Source of the DNA: Nonomuraea thailandensis | Lineage (GTDB): Bacteria > Actinomycetota > Actinomycetes > Streptosporangiales > Streptosporangiaceae | Direction of reading: 5' to 3' | Assembly (NCBI RefSeq): GCF_024172165.1 | Contig: NZ_JAMZEB010000002.1 | Coordinates: 2,563,501 to 2,627,500 of the forward strand | Length of the DNA: 64,000 bases | Part shown: piece after piece, positions 1 through 8,877 of the stretch | How positions within the stretch are numbered: the stretch's first letter is position 1 | Layout of the letters: each line of letters opens with the position of its first letter | Notes under the pieces: generated by a model | What the model was told of the DNA's origin: nothing | Database searches by the model: none | Seen by the model: the letters and a program-made list of their open reading frames with translations, nothing else | Position numbers and translations under genes: made by a program

Positions 1-1714
1 GGCGCGCGGCGAGCTCCTGCTCGGGCACGTCCAGGCGCAGGGCACGGGCGGGCAGGTCGACGGTGATGGTGTCGCCGTCCTCGACCAGGGCCAGGACACC
101 GCCGGCCGCAGCCTCGGGCGAGGCATGGCCGATCGACAGGCCGGAGCTGCCGCCGGAGAAGCGGCCGTCGGTGACCACCGCGCACGCCCCGGCCAGGCCC
201 CGGCCCTTGAGGTAGGCGGTCGGGTACAACATCTCCTGCATGCCGGGCCCGCCGCGCGGCCCCTCGTAGCGGATGACGAGCACGTCGCCCGGTGACAGCC
301 GCCCGGACAGGATCGCCTCGACGGCCTCCTCCTGCGACTCGGTGACCACCGCCCGGCCGGTGAAGACGTGCAGGACCGCCGGCACGCCGGCCGACTTCAC
401 CACGGCGCCGTCCGGGGCGAGGTTGCCGCGCAGCACCGCGAGGCCCGCGTCGGCCGAGTACGCGTGCGCGGCGTCGCGCACGCAGCCCGCCGAGGCGTCC
501 AGGTCGAGGGACTCCCACCGGGCCGACTGAGAGAACGCGGCCGGCGATCGGGCGCCGCCCGGGGCGGCGTGGAACAGCTCCACCGCCTCGCGGGAGGGGG
601 ACGCGGCGCGCACGTCCCAGGCGGCCAGCCACGCGTCGAGCGAGTCCGCGTGCACGGCCTGCACGCCGGGCCGCAACATCCCGGCCCGGTGCAGCTCGCC
701 CAGGATGGCGGGGATGCCGCCGGCTCGGTGCACGTCCTCCATCAGGTACGGGCCGTTGGGGGCGACCTTGCACAGGAACGGCACCGTGCGCGAGCGCGCC
801 TCGATGTCGGCCAGCGTGAAGTCGAGCCCGGCCTCGCGGGCGGCGGCCAGCAGGTGCAGCACGGTGTTGGTGGAGCCGCCCATGGCCAGGTCCAGGGCCA
901 TGGCGTTGTCGAAGGCGGCCCGGGAGGCGATCGCGCGGGGCAGCACGCCGGCGTCGTCCTTGGCGTAGTAGCGCGTGGCCAGCTCCATCACGGTGCGGCC
1001 GGCCTGCTTGTACAGGGCGCGGCGGGCGGTGTGGGTGGCCAGCGTGGTGCCGTTGCCGGGCAGGGCCAGGCCGAGCGCCTCCAGCAGGCAGTTCATGGAG
1101 TTGGCGGTGAACATGCCGGAGCAGGATCCGCAGGTGGGGCAGGCCGCCTCCTCGATCCTGGCCAGGTCCTCGTCCGTCAGGTCGGGGTTGGCGGCCTCGG
1201 ACATGGCGCTGATCAGGTTCAGCCCGGTACGGACCGTGCCGTCGCCCATGACCGCCCGGCCCCCCTCCATCGGGCCGCCGGAGACGAACACCGTGGGGAT
1301 GTTCAGCCGCAGCGCGGCCATCAGCATCCCTGGAGTGATCTTGTCGCAGTTGGAGACGCACACCAGCGCGTCGGCGCAGTGCGCCTGCACCATGTACTCG
1401 ATGGAGTCGGCGATCAGCTCCCGCGACGGCAGCGAGTACAACATCCCGGCGTGGCCCATGGCGATGCCGTCGTCGACGGCGATGGTGTTGAACTCGCGCG
1501 CGATCCCGCCCGCCGCCGTGACGGCCTCGCAGACGAGGCGCCCCACCGGCTGCAGATGGGTGTGGCCGGGCACGAACTCGGTGAAGCTGTTGGCCACCGC
1601 GATGACCGGCTTGACGCCGATGTCCGCCGCCGGGACGCCGGAGGCGCGCATCAGGGCGCGGGCGCCGGCCATGTTCCGCCCGTGGGTGACCGTACGTGAT
1701 CTCAACTGTGGCAT
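1..1714 (-). CDS. ilvD: dihydroxy-acid dehydratase, C-terminus cut by window edge
   Basis: Converts 2,3-dihydroxy-3-methyl acids to 2-oxo acids, the third common step of valine and isoleucine synthesis, in the cytoplasm using an Fe-S cluster. About 571 residues are visible; the family is usually about 615, so some 45 C-terminal residues lie outside the left edge. The N-terminus reads [20 protein letters not shown] and is followed by [34 protein letters not shown] and [14 protein letters not shown] (a cluster Cys), all typical of bacterial IlvD. The ATG at 1714 is the only start in frame that gives the family N-terminus. A regulator gene diverges 83 bp away. A second IlvD/EDD homologue in this window (32539-34227) is of the sugar-acid type, so this copy is probably the biosynthetic one. 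Confidence 0.95.
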   Translation of the reverse strand, partial: MPQLRSRTVTHGRNMAGARALMRASGVPAADIGVKPVIAVANSFTEFVPGHTHLQPVGRLVCEAVTAAGGIAREFNTIAVDDGIAMGHAGMLYSLPSRELIADSIEYMVQAHCADALVCVSNCDKITPGMLMAALRLNIPTVFVSGGPMEGGRAVMGDGTVRTGLNLISAMSEAANPDLTDEDLARIEEAACPTCGSCSGMFTANSMNCLLEALGLALPGNGTTLATHTARRALYKQAGRTVMELATRYYAKDDAGVLPRAIASRAAFDNAMALDLAMGGSTNTVLHLLAAAREAGLDFTLADIEARSRTVPFLCKVAPNGPYLMEDVHRAGGIPAILGELHRAGMLRPGVQAVHADSLDAWLAAWDVRAASPSREAVELFHAAPGGARSPAAFSQSARWESLDLDASAGCVRDAAHAYSADAGLAVLRGNLAPDGAVVKSAGVPAVLHVFTGRAVVTESQEEAVEAILSGRLSPGDVLVIRYEGPRGGPGMQEMLYPTAYLKGRGLAGACAVVTDGRFSGGSSGLSIGHASPEAAAGGVLALVEDGDTITVDLPARALRLDVPEQELAAR

Positions 1715-1763
1715 GCCGCCATGCTGGCGGCCCGCGGGCGTACGGCGAAGACGCCCGTACTAC

Positions 1764-1783
1764 TAGCACTCCTGCTACCAGCA
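1764..1783. promoter_or_regulatory. overlapping dyads between ilvD and the MmyB-like gene
   Basis: TAGCA (1764-1768), TGCTA (1773-1777) and AGCA (1780-1783) form two interleaved inverted repeats with 4-nt and 3-nt spacers. They lie in the 83-bp divergent gap, 15 bp before the regulator's ATG. They are placed to be an operator for the regulator or for ilvD. This is inference from symmetry and position only. Confidence 0.4.
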
Positions 1784-1797
1784 TTACCCTGGTTCGG

Positions 1798-2601
1798 ATG
1801 AACACGGCGGCCGAGCGACGCGGAGCACTGGGCAGCTTCCTGCGCGCCAGACGGGCGGCCCTCGACCCTGTCACCGTCGGCCTGCCCCCGCCCGGGCCGC
1901 GCCGCAGGGGCGGCCTGCGCCGCGAGGAGGTCGCCACCCTCTCCGGGGTCAGCGCGACCTGGTACACCTGGCTGGAGCAGGGCCGCGACATCCAGCCCTC
2001 CCGCCAGGTCCTCGACGCCCTCGCCCGCACCCTGCACCTGACCTCGGCCGAGCATGCCTACATGCTCTCCCTGGCCGGCTACGCGCCCCTGCCCGCGGCC
2101 ACCGCGGACGCCGGGCGCACGGCCCCCGGCCACGTGCAGCGCCTGCTGGACGCGCTGGCCGGCTTCCCCGCCTACGCCATCGCCCCCGACTGGACGATCA
2201 CCGGCTGGAACGCCGCCTACGCCACCCTGTACCCGAACGTGGCCACGGTGGACCCGGGCGAGCGCAACCTGCTGTGGCTGGTGTTCACCGACCCCTACGT
2301 CCGCGACCTCCTGCCCGACTGGGAGACCACCAGCCGCCGCTTCCTCGCCGAGTTCCGCGCCGAGGCCGGCCCCCGCCTCGGCGACCTGGCCCGCACCCCG
2401 GTCATCCAGCGCCTCCTCGGGGCCAGCGCGGTGTTCAGAGCCGCCTGGCAGGACCACCGCATCGAGGGCTTCACCTCCCGCGAACGGCTCTTCCACCATC
2501 CCGCGGCGGGCGTCCTGCGCTACGAGCACCACCGCCTGGCCCCCGCCGACCACCCCGACCTCCACGTGGTCATCTACACCCCGGCCCCGGCGCACCCGTG
2601 A
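1798..2601 (+). CDS. helix-turn-helix regulator with MmyB-like ligand-binding domain
   Basis: A 267-residue cytoplasmic transcription factor. Residues about 10-85 are an XRE-type helix-turn-helix carrying the family signature RRGGLRREEVATLSGVSATW, followed by a turn and the helix QPSRQVLDALARTL. Residues about 105-260 match the PAS-like MmyB ligand pocket (PDWTITGWNAAYATLYPN, later the DHRIEGFTSRERLFHHPAAG region). Members in actinomycetes usually control an adjacent reductase or oxidase and may bind fatty acids. Here the divergent neighbour is ilvD and the downstream gene converges. I chose the ATG at 1798 because an upstream in-frame start (1696) would overlap ilvD and lacks family similarity. 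There is no clear Shine-Dalgarno. The ligand is unknown. Confidence 0.85.
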   Translation: MNTAAERRGALGSFLRARRAALDPVTVGLPPPGPRRRGGLRREEVATLSGVSATWYTWLEQGRDIQPSRQVLDALARTLHLTSAEHAYMLSLAGYAPLPAATADAGRTAPGHVQRLLDALAGFPAYAIAPDWTITGWNAAYATLYPNVATVDPGERNLLWLVFTDPYVRDLLPDWETTSRRFLAEFRAEAGPRLGDLARTPVIQRLLGASAVFRAAWQDHRIEGFTSRERLFHHPAAGVLRYEHHRLAPADHPDLHVVIYTPAPAHP

Positions 2602-2607
2602 GCGCTC

Positions 2608-4458
2608 CTAACCGAGGGCGTGATCGAGGTTGAAGGCCGCGCTGATGAGCGCCAGATGGGTGAAGGCCTGCGGGAAGTTGCCGAGCTGCTCGCCCGTGTG
2701 CCCGATCTGCTCGGCGTACAGCCCGAGGTGGTTGGCGTAGGTGAGCATCTTCTCGAAGGCCAGGCGGGCCTCCTCGACGCGGCCCGCCCGGGCCAGCGCC
2801 TCGACGTACCAGAACGAGCAGATCGAGAACGTGCCCTCCGGGCCCTCCAGTCCGTCCGGGCTGAGCTCGGGGTCGTAGCGGTAGACCAGGGAGTCGGAGA
2901 CGAGGCTGTCGCCGAGCGCGTCCAGGGTGGACAGCCATTTGGGGTCGGTCGGCGAGACGAACTTCGCCAGCGGCATCATCAGCACGGCCGCGTCGAGCAA
3001 CTCGTCGTCGAAGTGCTGCACGAACCCCTGCAGCCGCTCCGACCAGCCGTGCTGCATGATGTCGCGGTAGATGGCGTCGCGGTTGTCGCGCCAGCGCGGG
3101 ATGTCGGCGGGCAGGCCGCGCTGGCCGGCCACGCGCATGGCGCGCTCGATCGCCACCCAGCACATCAGGCGGGAGTAGGTGAAGTTCCTGCGCCCGCCGC
3201 GGGTCTCCCAGACGCCCTCGTCGGGCTGGTCCCAGTTGTCGCAGACCCAGTTGACCAGCGTGCACAGCTCGTCCCAGCGGCGGCTGGAGATGGGCGTGCC
3301 CCACTTGTTGTACAGGTACACGGAGTCGATGAGGGCGCCGTAGATGTCGAGCTGGAGCTGGTCGACGGCGGCGTTGCCGATCCGGACGGGCCGCGAGCCG
3401 CGGTAGCCCTCCAGGTGGGGCAGCTCCTCCTCGGGCAGCTCGCTGCGGCCGTCGATGCCGTACATGATCTGCAGCGGCCCGCCGGGGCCGGTGCCGGACA
3501 GCCGGACGTTGCTGTCCAGGAAGTCCATGAACGCCTCCGCCTCCTCGGTGAAGCCGAGGCGGAGCAGGGCGTAGACGCAGAACGCGGCGTCGCGCACCCA
3601 CACGTACCGGTAGTCCCAGTTGCGCTGCCCGCCGATCTGCTCGGGCAGGCTGGTCGTGGGCGCGGCGACGATGCCGCCGGTCGGCGCGTAGGTGAGGAGC
3701 TTGAGCGTGAGCGCGGAGCGGTGCACGATCTCCCGCCAGCGGCCCCGGTAGCGGGAGGCCGACAGCCATTTGCGCCAGAACGCGACCGTGGCCGTGAACA
3801 GCTGCTCGGCCTCCTCCAGCGGGCAGCCGCGGGGTTCGACGCTGGGCGCGAGCCGGTCGAGGGCGAACACGGCGCGCTCGCCCTCGCGCAGCACGAACCG
3901 GGTGCGCACGTCGCGGTCGTCGTGCTCGACGGGGACGCTGGAGGAGAGCTGGAGGCTGAGCGACGGCGACTCGAAGATCGTGAGCTCGCCGTCCCGCGTG
4001 AGGGTGTGCGGCTGGCGGGCGTAGTCGAAGCGCGGCGCCACCAGGGCGCGGAACGGCAGCGCGCCGCGCACGCAGGTGACGCGCCGGATCAGCCGGTGCC
4101 GGTCGGCCTCGGTGGCGCCGCCCTCGATGGGCATGAAGTCCTGGATCTCGCCCACGCCGTCGTCGGCGAAGAAGCGGGTGATCAGGACGTTGGTGTCGGG
4201 GAAGTAGAACTGCTTGGTCGTGTACGGGATGTCCGCGGCCAGCTCGAACGAGCCGCCCCGGTCGGCGTCCAGGAGCGAGCCGAACACCGACGGGGCGTCG
4301 AAACGAGGGCAGCAGTACCAGTCGATGGTGCCGTTGGTGCCCACGAGCGCGACCGTGCGCAGGTCGCCGATCAGCCCGTGCTCGCCGATCGGCAGGTAGC
4401 GGGGGTCGCCGGGAGGGTCGTGCCAGCCGTTCGCCGGGGTGGTGCTGTCTGCCTGCAT
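2608..4458 (-). CDS. glycoside hydrolase family 15 protein (glucoamylase/trehalase-like)
   Basis: A 616-residue enzyme without a signal peptide, so probably cytoplasmic. It starts PRYLPIGEHGLIGDLRTVAL, has a beta-rich N-terminal domain with TIDWYCCPRFDAPSVFGSLL, and then an (alpha/alpha)6 barrel with GGQRNWDYRYVWVRDAAF and, near the C-terminus, EGTFSICSFWYVEALARAG. These are hallmarks of GH15 proteins that include actinobacterial trehalases and alpha-glucosidases that release glucose by inversion. Substrate cannot be decided from sequence alone; trehalose or maltooligosaccharides are most likely. The ATG at 4458 opens the first stretch with family similarity; the longer frame upstream belongs to the shadow of the next gene. 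It lies 64 bp downstream of the phosphatase gene on the same strand. Confidence 0.85.
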   Translation of the reverse strand: MQADSTTPANGWHDPPGDPRYLPIGEHGLIGDLRTVALVGTNGTIDWYCCPRFDAPSVFGSLLDADRGGSFELAADIPYTTKQFYFPDTNVLITRFFADDGVGEIQDFMPIEGGATEADRHRLIRRVTCVRGALPFRALVAPRFDYARQPHTLTRDGELTIFESPSLSLQLSSSVPVEHDDRDVRTRFVLREGERAVFALDRLAPSVEPRGCPLEEAEQLFTATVAFWRKWLSASRYRGRWREIVHRSALTLKLLTYAPTGGIVAAPTTSLPEQIGGQRNWDYRYVWVRDAAFCVYALLRLGFTEEAEAFMDFLDSNVRLSGTGPGGPLQIMYGIDGRSELPEEELPHLEGYRGSRPVRIGNAAVDQLQLDIYGALIDSVYLYNKWGTPISSRRWDELCTLVNWVCDNWDQPDEGVWETRGGRRNFTYSRLMCWVAIERAMRVAGQRGLPADIPRWRDNRDAIYRDIMQHGWSERLQGFVQHFDDELLDAAVLMMPLAKFVSPTDPKWLSTLDALGDSLVSDSLVYRYDPELSPDGLEGPEGTFSICSFWYVEALARAGRVEEARLAFEKMLTYANHLGLYAEQIGHTGEQLGNFPQAFTHLALISAAFNLDHALG

Positions 4459-4522
4459 GTTCTCAACGTAAGCAGCGACGGGCGCGACGTCGCGGGGACG
4501 CGCCAGGAGGCCGCCTCGCGGG

Positions 4523-6700
4523 TCAGCGCGCGGGCTGCTGGTGCTTGAGCAGCAGCAGCGCGATGTCGTCGCAGCGCTGCTCGGCGTCGGGCGCGCAGTC
4601 GAGCAGCGTCTCGCTGAGCCGGTGGAGCGGCTGGTCGGCGGCCTGCGTGAGCTGCGCGGCCAGGCCGGCGATGGCCTCGCCCAGGTGCGTGTCCGGCCTC
4701 TCGACGAGACCGTCGGTGTACAGGGCCAGGACGGCGCCGGGCGAGAACGGCACCTGCACCGGGTGGTACTCCGCGTCCGGATCGATGCCGAGCAGCGGCC
4801 CCGGCGGGACGTCCACGGGCTCGGCGCTGCCGTGGGGGACGCGCAGCAGGGGCGGCATGTGGCCGGCGTTGGCCGCGGAGAACGCGCGCAGGCGCAGGTC
4901 GAGATGGACGACCAGGCAACTGGTGAACAGCTCGGTGTCCAGGTCGAGGAGCAGCCGGTTGGCGTGCCGGAGCACGCCGCCCGGATCGCCGCCGAGATGC
5001 GCGTCGGCGGCGACGGAGGTGTGGATGGCGGTGCGGACCTGCCCCATGAGGGCCGCCGCCGCCATGTTGTGGCCCTGGACGTCTCCGATGACGGCCACGG
5101 CGGCACTGTCATGCAGGCGGATGAGGTCGTAGAAGTCGCCGCCGATGCCCGCACCGCGCGTGGCGGGCGTGTACCGGGCGGCCGTCTCCAGGCCCTCGAT
5201 CTCGGGGAGCCTGCGGGGCAGGAGGTTGGTCTGCAGGCAGTGGGCCACGTTGTCCTTCGCCTCGTACAGCAGGGCGCGGTCCAGGGCCTGGGCCATCATG
5301 CCGGCGAGGGAGGTGAGCGTGGCGCGCTCGGCGCCGGCGAAGCGGCGCGGGTGGTCGAAGGCCAGTACGCAGACCCCGATCACCCGGTCGGCGAAGGCCA
5401 GCGGCAGGAACGCCCAGGCTGCCATGCCGCCGGGGGGCATCGCGTCCGGGGCCTGGTCTCCGGGCCCCTGCCCGTCGCCGAGGAACGCCGGCCGGCCCGT
5501 CCGGGCGACGTCACCGACGGGGCCGACGGATGTCAGGGGCAGGAAGTCGAGGTGGTTCAGCAGCTCGGGGCTGCAGCCGTGCGAGCCGATGATCCTCATC
5601 CTGCCGCCCTCGGCGACCAGGATCGTCATGGCCTGGACGCCGCACATGGGCAGCATGTGATCGGTGACCACGTCGATGACCTGGCTCGTGGTGAGCGCGC
5701 TGGTCAGCGTGGCGGCCATGTGCAGGAGGTTGTGGACGCCGTGCGGCTGCGCCGACACGGGCGAGCCGTCCGGATCGGGTGGCGCCTCGTCGACGCACAT
5801 GAGCTGCAGGCTGACCCCGGACGGGCCGGGATGCATCCGGATCTCGATCGGGTCGCCGTGCGGGGGGTGCAGGGTGCAACAGGTGAGGCGCTGGCCGACC
5901 ACCGCGGCCCGGAAGCGGTCCTTGAAGAACGGGTCGCGCAGCCACCCCACGGCCTCCCACAGCACCCGGTCGCAGATCTCCGGCACGCTGCCGCCGAGCA
6001 GCTCGGCCGCCGGCGGGTTGACGTAGGTGACGCGGCCGTGCAGGTCGACCGCGACGCAGCCGTCCCGCAGCCGCTCGGCGAAGCCGGCGGCGGCCGTGGC
6101 GGTCCCGGGCTCCGGCGCCGCGGCCGCGGGCGAGGGCAGGACGCGGGGCGATCCGGTGGCCAGGACCGGCGGCCCGCCGTCCTGCAGCAGCTCGCCCAGC
6201 CGCTGGGAGACCCGTTCGATGGCCTCGCCTTCGCCCTGCTGGGGCGGCGACGTGCGCGGCGCCGGCCAGATGAGCGCCCAGGTCCCCTTGACCTGCCCGT
6301 CGACGGCGATCGGGGACGCCATGATGGAGAAGTGGTAGGGCGCCAGCAGCGAAGCGGCGGGAAAGCGGCGGGCCAGTTCCTCCGGATCCGCGACCCAGAT
6401 CCTTTCCCTCAGGCGGACGGACGCGGCCACCGGCGTGTCGCTCGCGCGCCGCATCCTGGACCACGGCCCCACGACCGGGCCCGGCAGCCCCAGCTCGGCC
6501 TGCATGAGCAGGACCTGCTCGGTGTCGTCCAGCAGGTACAGCACGGCGATGTGGGCCGCGGTGGCGCGTGCCGCCCACATGAGAGTCTCGTCCAGCGCGG
6601 CGGTGAGGTGCGCGTCGGACATGTTTGATCGGGGAGAGGTGCTGGGCTCGTTGTTCCCCGGCGAGGGCATCGGCCTCTGACCCTTCCCTGCGTCGGCCAT
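4523..6700 (-). CDS. GAF-PAS-GAF-SpoIIE/PP2C serine phosphatase
   Basis: A 725-residue cytoplasmic signalling protein. The order is GAF at about 30-175, a proline-rich linker, PAS at about 205-325 (GCVAVDLHGRVTYVNPPAAE), a second GAF at about 330-490, and a PPM/SpoIIE phosphatase at about 510-720. The metal-binding acidic residues are present: GIGGDFYDL, VIGDVQGHNMA, LYTDGLVE and RCDDIALLLL. Such Rsb-type phosphatases dephosphorylate STAS-domain anti-anti-sigma factors. A STAS protein is coded at 20150-20533 in this window, but no partner is adjacent, so the target is open. In-frame ATGs at codons 11 and 27 are possible alternative starts. Confidence 0.88.
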   Translation of the reverse strand: MADAGKGQRPMPSPGNNEPSTSPRSNMSDAHLTAALDETLMWAARATAAHIAVLYLLDDTEQVLLMQAELGLPGPVVGPWSRMRRASDTPVAASVRLRERIWVADPEELARRFPAASLLAPYHFSIMASPIAVDGQVKGTWALIWPAPRTSPPQQGEGEAIERVSQRLGELLQDGGPPVLATGSPRVLPSPAAAAPEPGTATAAAGFAERLRDGCVAVDLHGRVTYVNPPAAELLGGSVPEICDRVLWEAVGWLRDPFFKDRFRAAVVGQRLTCCTLHPPHGDPIEIRMHPGPSGVSLQLMCVDEAPPDPDGSPVSAQPHGVHNLLHMAATLTSALTTSQVIDVVTDHMLPMCGVQAMTILVAEGGRMRIIGSHGCSPELLNHLDFLPLTSVGPVGDVARTGRPAFLGDGQGPGDQAPDAMPPGGMAAWAFLPLAFADRVIGVCVLAFDHPRRFAGAERATLTSLAGMMAQALDRALLYEAKDNVAHCLQTNLLPRRLPEIEGLETAARYTPATRGAGIGGDFYDLIRLHDSAAVAVIGDVQGHNMAAAALMGQVRTAIHTSVAADAHLGGDPGGVLRHANRLLLDLDTELFTSCLVVHLDLRLRAFSAANAGHMPPLLRVPHGSAEPVDVPPGPLLGIDPDAEYHPVQVPFSPGAVLALYTDGLVERPDTHLGEAIAGLAAQLTQAADQPLHRLSETLLDCAPDAEQRCDDIALLLLKHQQPAR

Positions 6701-6892
6701 GCGGTCACGTTATCTGCCAGGTTCGGGTGCCATGTTGGTGTTTGTCCTAATATGGCCGCGCGCGGGGTGGGCGATGGGCGTCCCCAGGCGAAGTCATGGG
6801 CGGGCCGCAATCGCGGCTTCACCAGCGGGGGCGTACGGAAAGTCGCGGCAAAATCCCTTCGCCTCCGAGCGTACGAGCGGTGCCGGCCGGCC

Positions 6893-8032
6893 CTACCTCC
6901 GCCGGAGGATGACCTCCTTGCCGAAGTCGGCGTCGTGGTTCGCCGCCCCCACGGCCCACACCTCCGCCGCGCCGGGAACCGCCGCCACGGCCACGCGGCC
7001 CAGCGGATGGTCGTAGATCCGCTCACGGGTCCAGGCCCGCCCGTCGAAGTGCAGGGCGACCGTGGTGTCGCCGCCGCCGGCCCCGGCCGCCCACACGTCG
7101 CCGGGCCCGGACGCGGTGACGCTCGTCAGCGGCCCGTCACCGCCGGGCACGGCCACCCGCTGCCAGGAGACGCCGTCCCAGTGCATGACGAGCGGCTCCG
7201 CCCGCCCGGGATCCCCGGCCGCGGTCCGGCAGGCGAACCACGGCGTCGTCCCGCCCCCGATCCCGCCGACGGCCCACACGTCGTCCGGCGAGATCGCCCA
7301 CACCTGGCTGAGGTAGCCTCCCGGCACGTCGGGAAGGGGCAGCTCGGCGTACGTCCCGTCCGGGCCGGCGTGCCAGACCGCGGGCCTGACGCCCGAGCAG
7401 CCGTCGCGAAGCCCGGCGCCGGCCACCCACACCTGCCCGTGCCTGGCCGTGACCGCCAGGAACTGGCCCTGGAAGGTGGCCCGCTTCTCGAACGTCCGGC
7501 CGGTCCACTCGACGGCGAACGAGGTCTGCCTGGCCGGATCCGTACCGACCAGCACCGCTCGCCCCCTGTCGGCCGAGACGTCGGTGAACCGGTGCCTCCC
7601 CAGCCCGGACGGGCGCGGGTACGACCAGCGCCGCCCGTCGCCGTGGACGACCACCCCGTCGCCCACGATCCAGATGTCACCGGGCCCGCCCACGTCGAAC
7701 CCGGTCACGTAGAGCTCGCGATCGAGCGTGGTCTTCCTCCACGCCGTTCCGTCCCATCGCTCGACGACCACGGTCCCTTCGCGGTCCTCCGCGCCGTCCT
7801 CGAACCCCGCCGCCCACGCCTGCCGAGGCCCCTTGGCGACCACGTCCACGAGCTCCGCCCGCGCCCGCAGCCGCGCACCCGCGACGTCCTTCCATCGCGG
7901 GGAGCGGGGCTGCACCTGCTGGGTGGCCGCCGAAGGGGTGACGGTCACGGGCCCTGATCGCACAGGTTCCGAGCACCCGGCCGCCGCGCCAAGACACACC
8001 ACCACGGACGCCGCAAGCCGCGCGATCTTCAC
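6893..8032 (-). CDS. lipoprotein with WD/propeller-like GDVWAVG repeats
   Basis: A 379-residue exported lipoprotein. The N-terminus MKIARLAASVVVCLGAAAGC has a basic start, a hydrophobic core and a lipobox ending at Cys20. The remainder consists of recurring blades with the motifs GDIWIVG, QVWVAG, DDVWAVG, GDVWAAG and AEVWAVG spaced by roughly 45-60 residues, as in secreted beta-propeller or Kelch-like proteins. No catalytic motif is visible. It is probably anchored to the outer face of the membrane. Function is unknown. A 192-bp stretch separates it from the phosphatase start; I see no gene in that gap. Confidence 0.7.
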   Translation of the reverse strand: MKIARLAASVVVCLGAAAGCSEPVRSGPVTVTPSAATQQVQPRSPRWKDVAGARLRARAELVDVVAKGPRQAWAAGFEDGAEDREGTVVVERWDGTAWRKTTLDRELYVTGFDVGGPGDIWIVGDGVVVHGDGRRWSYPRPSGLGRHRFTDVSADRGRAVLVGTDPARQTSFAVEWTGRTFEKRATFQGQFLAVTARHGQVWVAGAGLRDGCSGVRPAVWHAGPDGTYAELPLPDVPGGYLSQVWAISPDDVWAVGGIGGGTTPWFACRTAAGDPGRAEPLVMHWDGVSWQRVAVPGGDGPLTSVTASGPGDVWAAGAGGGDTTVALHFDGRAWTRERIYDHPLGRVAVAAVPGAAEVWAVGAANHDADFGKEVILRRR

Positions 8033-8064
8033 AAGAGCTCAGTATGGCCGCTCCCTGACGACGG

Positions 8065-8298
8065 CTACCAGGGAATCTGAAGGGCCCAGAGCTGGTTCGA
8101 CTGGAAGCAGGTGTACCAGGGCCACAGGCCGGTGCTCCGGCCCCGCTGGCCGACGTGGTGGCAGCTCTCCGCGGTGGGGTAGTAGCCGTAGATGCTGACC
8201 ATGGCGGTCGAGGCCGTGGCGCTGACAGGGGCCGTGCCGCCGAGGAGCGCGGCGACGCCGAGGCCGGTGACGACGAGGCGTAAGGCTGCTCTTCTCAT
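8065..8298 (-). CDS. small secreted protein with two to three cysteines
   Basis: A 77-residue preprotein, MRRAALRLVVTGLGVAALLG..., with a Sec signal peptide ending near SATAS and leaving a mature chain of about 45 residues that contains ESCHHVGQRG and WYTCFQSNQLWALQIPW. The ATG at 8298 is preceded by GGTGAGGAG at 5-8 nt, which decides it over an upstream in-frame start. The two mature cysteines could form one disulfide. It resembles the many small secreted actinomycete proteins of unknown role. It has its own dyad and promoter region. Confidence 0.6.
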   Translation of the reverse strand: MRRAALRLVVTGLGVAALLGGTAPVSATASTAMVSIYGYYPTAESCHHVGQRGRSTGLWPWYTCFQSNQLWALQIPW

Positions 8299-8328
8299 GA
8301 GTCTCCTCACCTGCGAATACACGCTCAA

Positions 8329-8351
8329 CTGTTAGTTAATTTTACTAACAG
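8329..8351 (-). promoter_or_regulatory. AT-rich perfect dyad overlapping a -10 element
   Basis: CTGTTAGT (8329-8336) and ACTAACAG (8344-8351) are perfect 8-bp inverted repeats around a 7-nt AT spacer. Read on the minus strand the centre contains TAAAAT, a good -10 hexamer, with CTTGCG about 17 bp upstream as a possible -35. The small secreted protein starts 31 bp downstream. The sequence is much more A/T-rich than its surroundings. The likely role is a promoter with an overlapping operator. Confidence 0.5.
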
Positions 8352-8378
8352 AAAGCGGCCGCGCAAGGCTTCGCACGG

Positions 8379-8795
8379 TCACGCCGGCCGGAAAGCCTCG
8401 TGCCGCCGCAGCCACTCGGCCCGGACCTGCGGCGCATGGGCGTCCTGCACGCAGAACTCGTTGCCTTCCGGGTCGGCCATCACCACCCAAGGCTGGTCGC
8501 CCTGGCCGATGTCGACGCGGGTGGCTCCCAGCTTCTCCAGGCGGGCGACCTCCACGGCCTGATGCTCGGGACGCAGGTCGAAGTGCAGGCGGTTCTTGCC
8601 CGCCTTGAGCTCGGGCACCTTGATGAACAACAGGTCGGCCACCACGCAGTCGTCGCGGGTGCCCTCGCGCGGCTCGACCACCCACTCGGGATCCTCGTCC
8701 CGGGTGATCACCCAGTCCAGGGCCTCTGCCCAGAACCTGGCCACCCGTCCGGGATCCCGGCTATCGATGATCAAGGCCCCGATCCGCAGTCCCAT
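8379..8795 (-). CDS. VOC-superfamily (glyoxalase/bleomycin-resistance fold) protein
   Basis: A 138-residue protein with paired beta-alpha-beta-beta-beta modules: IGALIIDSRDPGRVARFWAE at the N-terminus, NRLHFDLRPEH in the middle and VMADPEGNEFCVQDA at the C-terminus. The His of LHFDL and the Glu of GNEF are typical metal or substrate ligands of this fold. The subfamily is common in actinomycetes and rarely characterised; it may act as a dioxygenase, lyase or binding protein. I preferred the ATG at 8795 because the protein aligns from MGLRIGALI; an in-frame GTG at 8831 would add 12 residues. Confidence 0.75.
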   Translation of the reverse strand: MGLRIGALIIDSRDPGRVARFWAEALDWVITRDEDPEWVVEPREGTRDDCVVADLLFIKVPELKAGKNRLHFDLRPEHQAVEVARLEKLGATRVDIGQGDQPWVVMADPEGNEFCVQDAHAPQVRAEWLRRHEAFRPA

Positions 8796-8877
8796 GGCGT
8801 CACCGTAGGACACCGTCACGCGAGCGTCCAACGCCGGCGAGCCGGCGCCTTCCCCATCCGGCTCGCTCCCGCGGGCA

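Noticed and set aside
368..1699. 443-codon plus-strand ORF over the ilvD region
   Set aside because: It is the GC-rich antisense shadow of ilvD; its translation is Gly/Arg/His/Val-rich without any motif.
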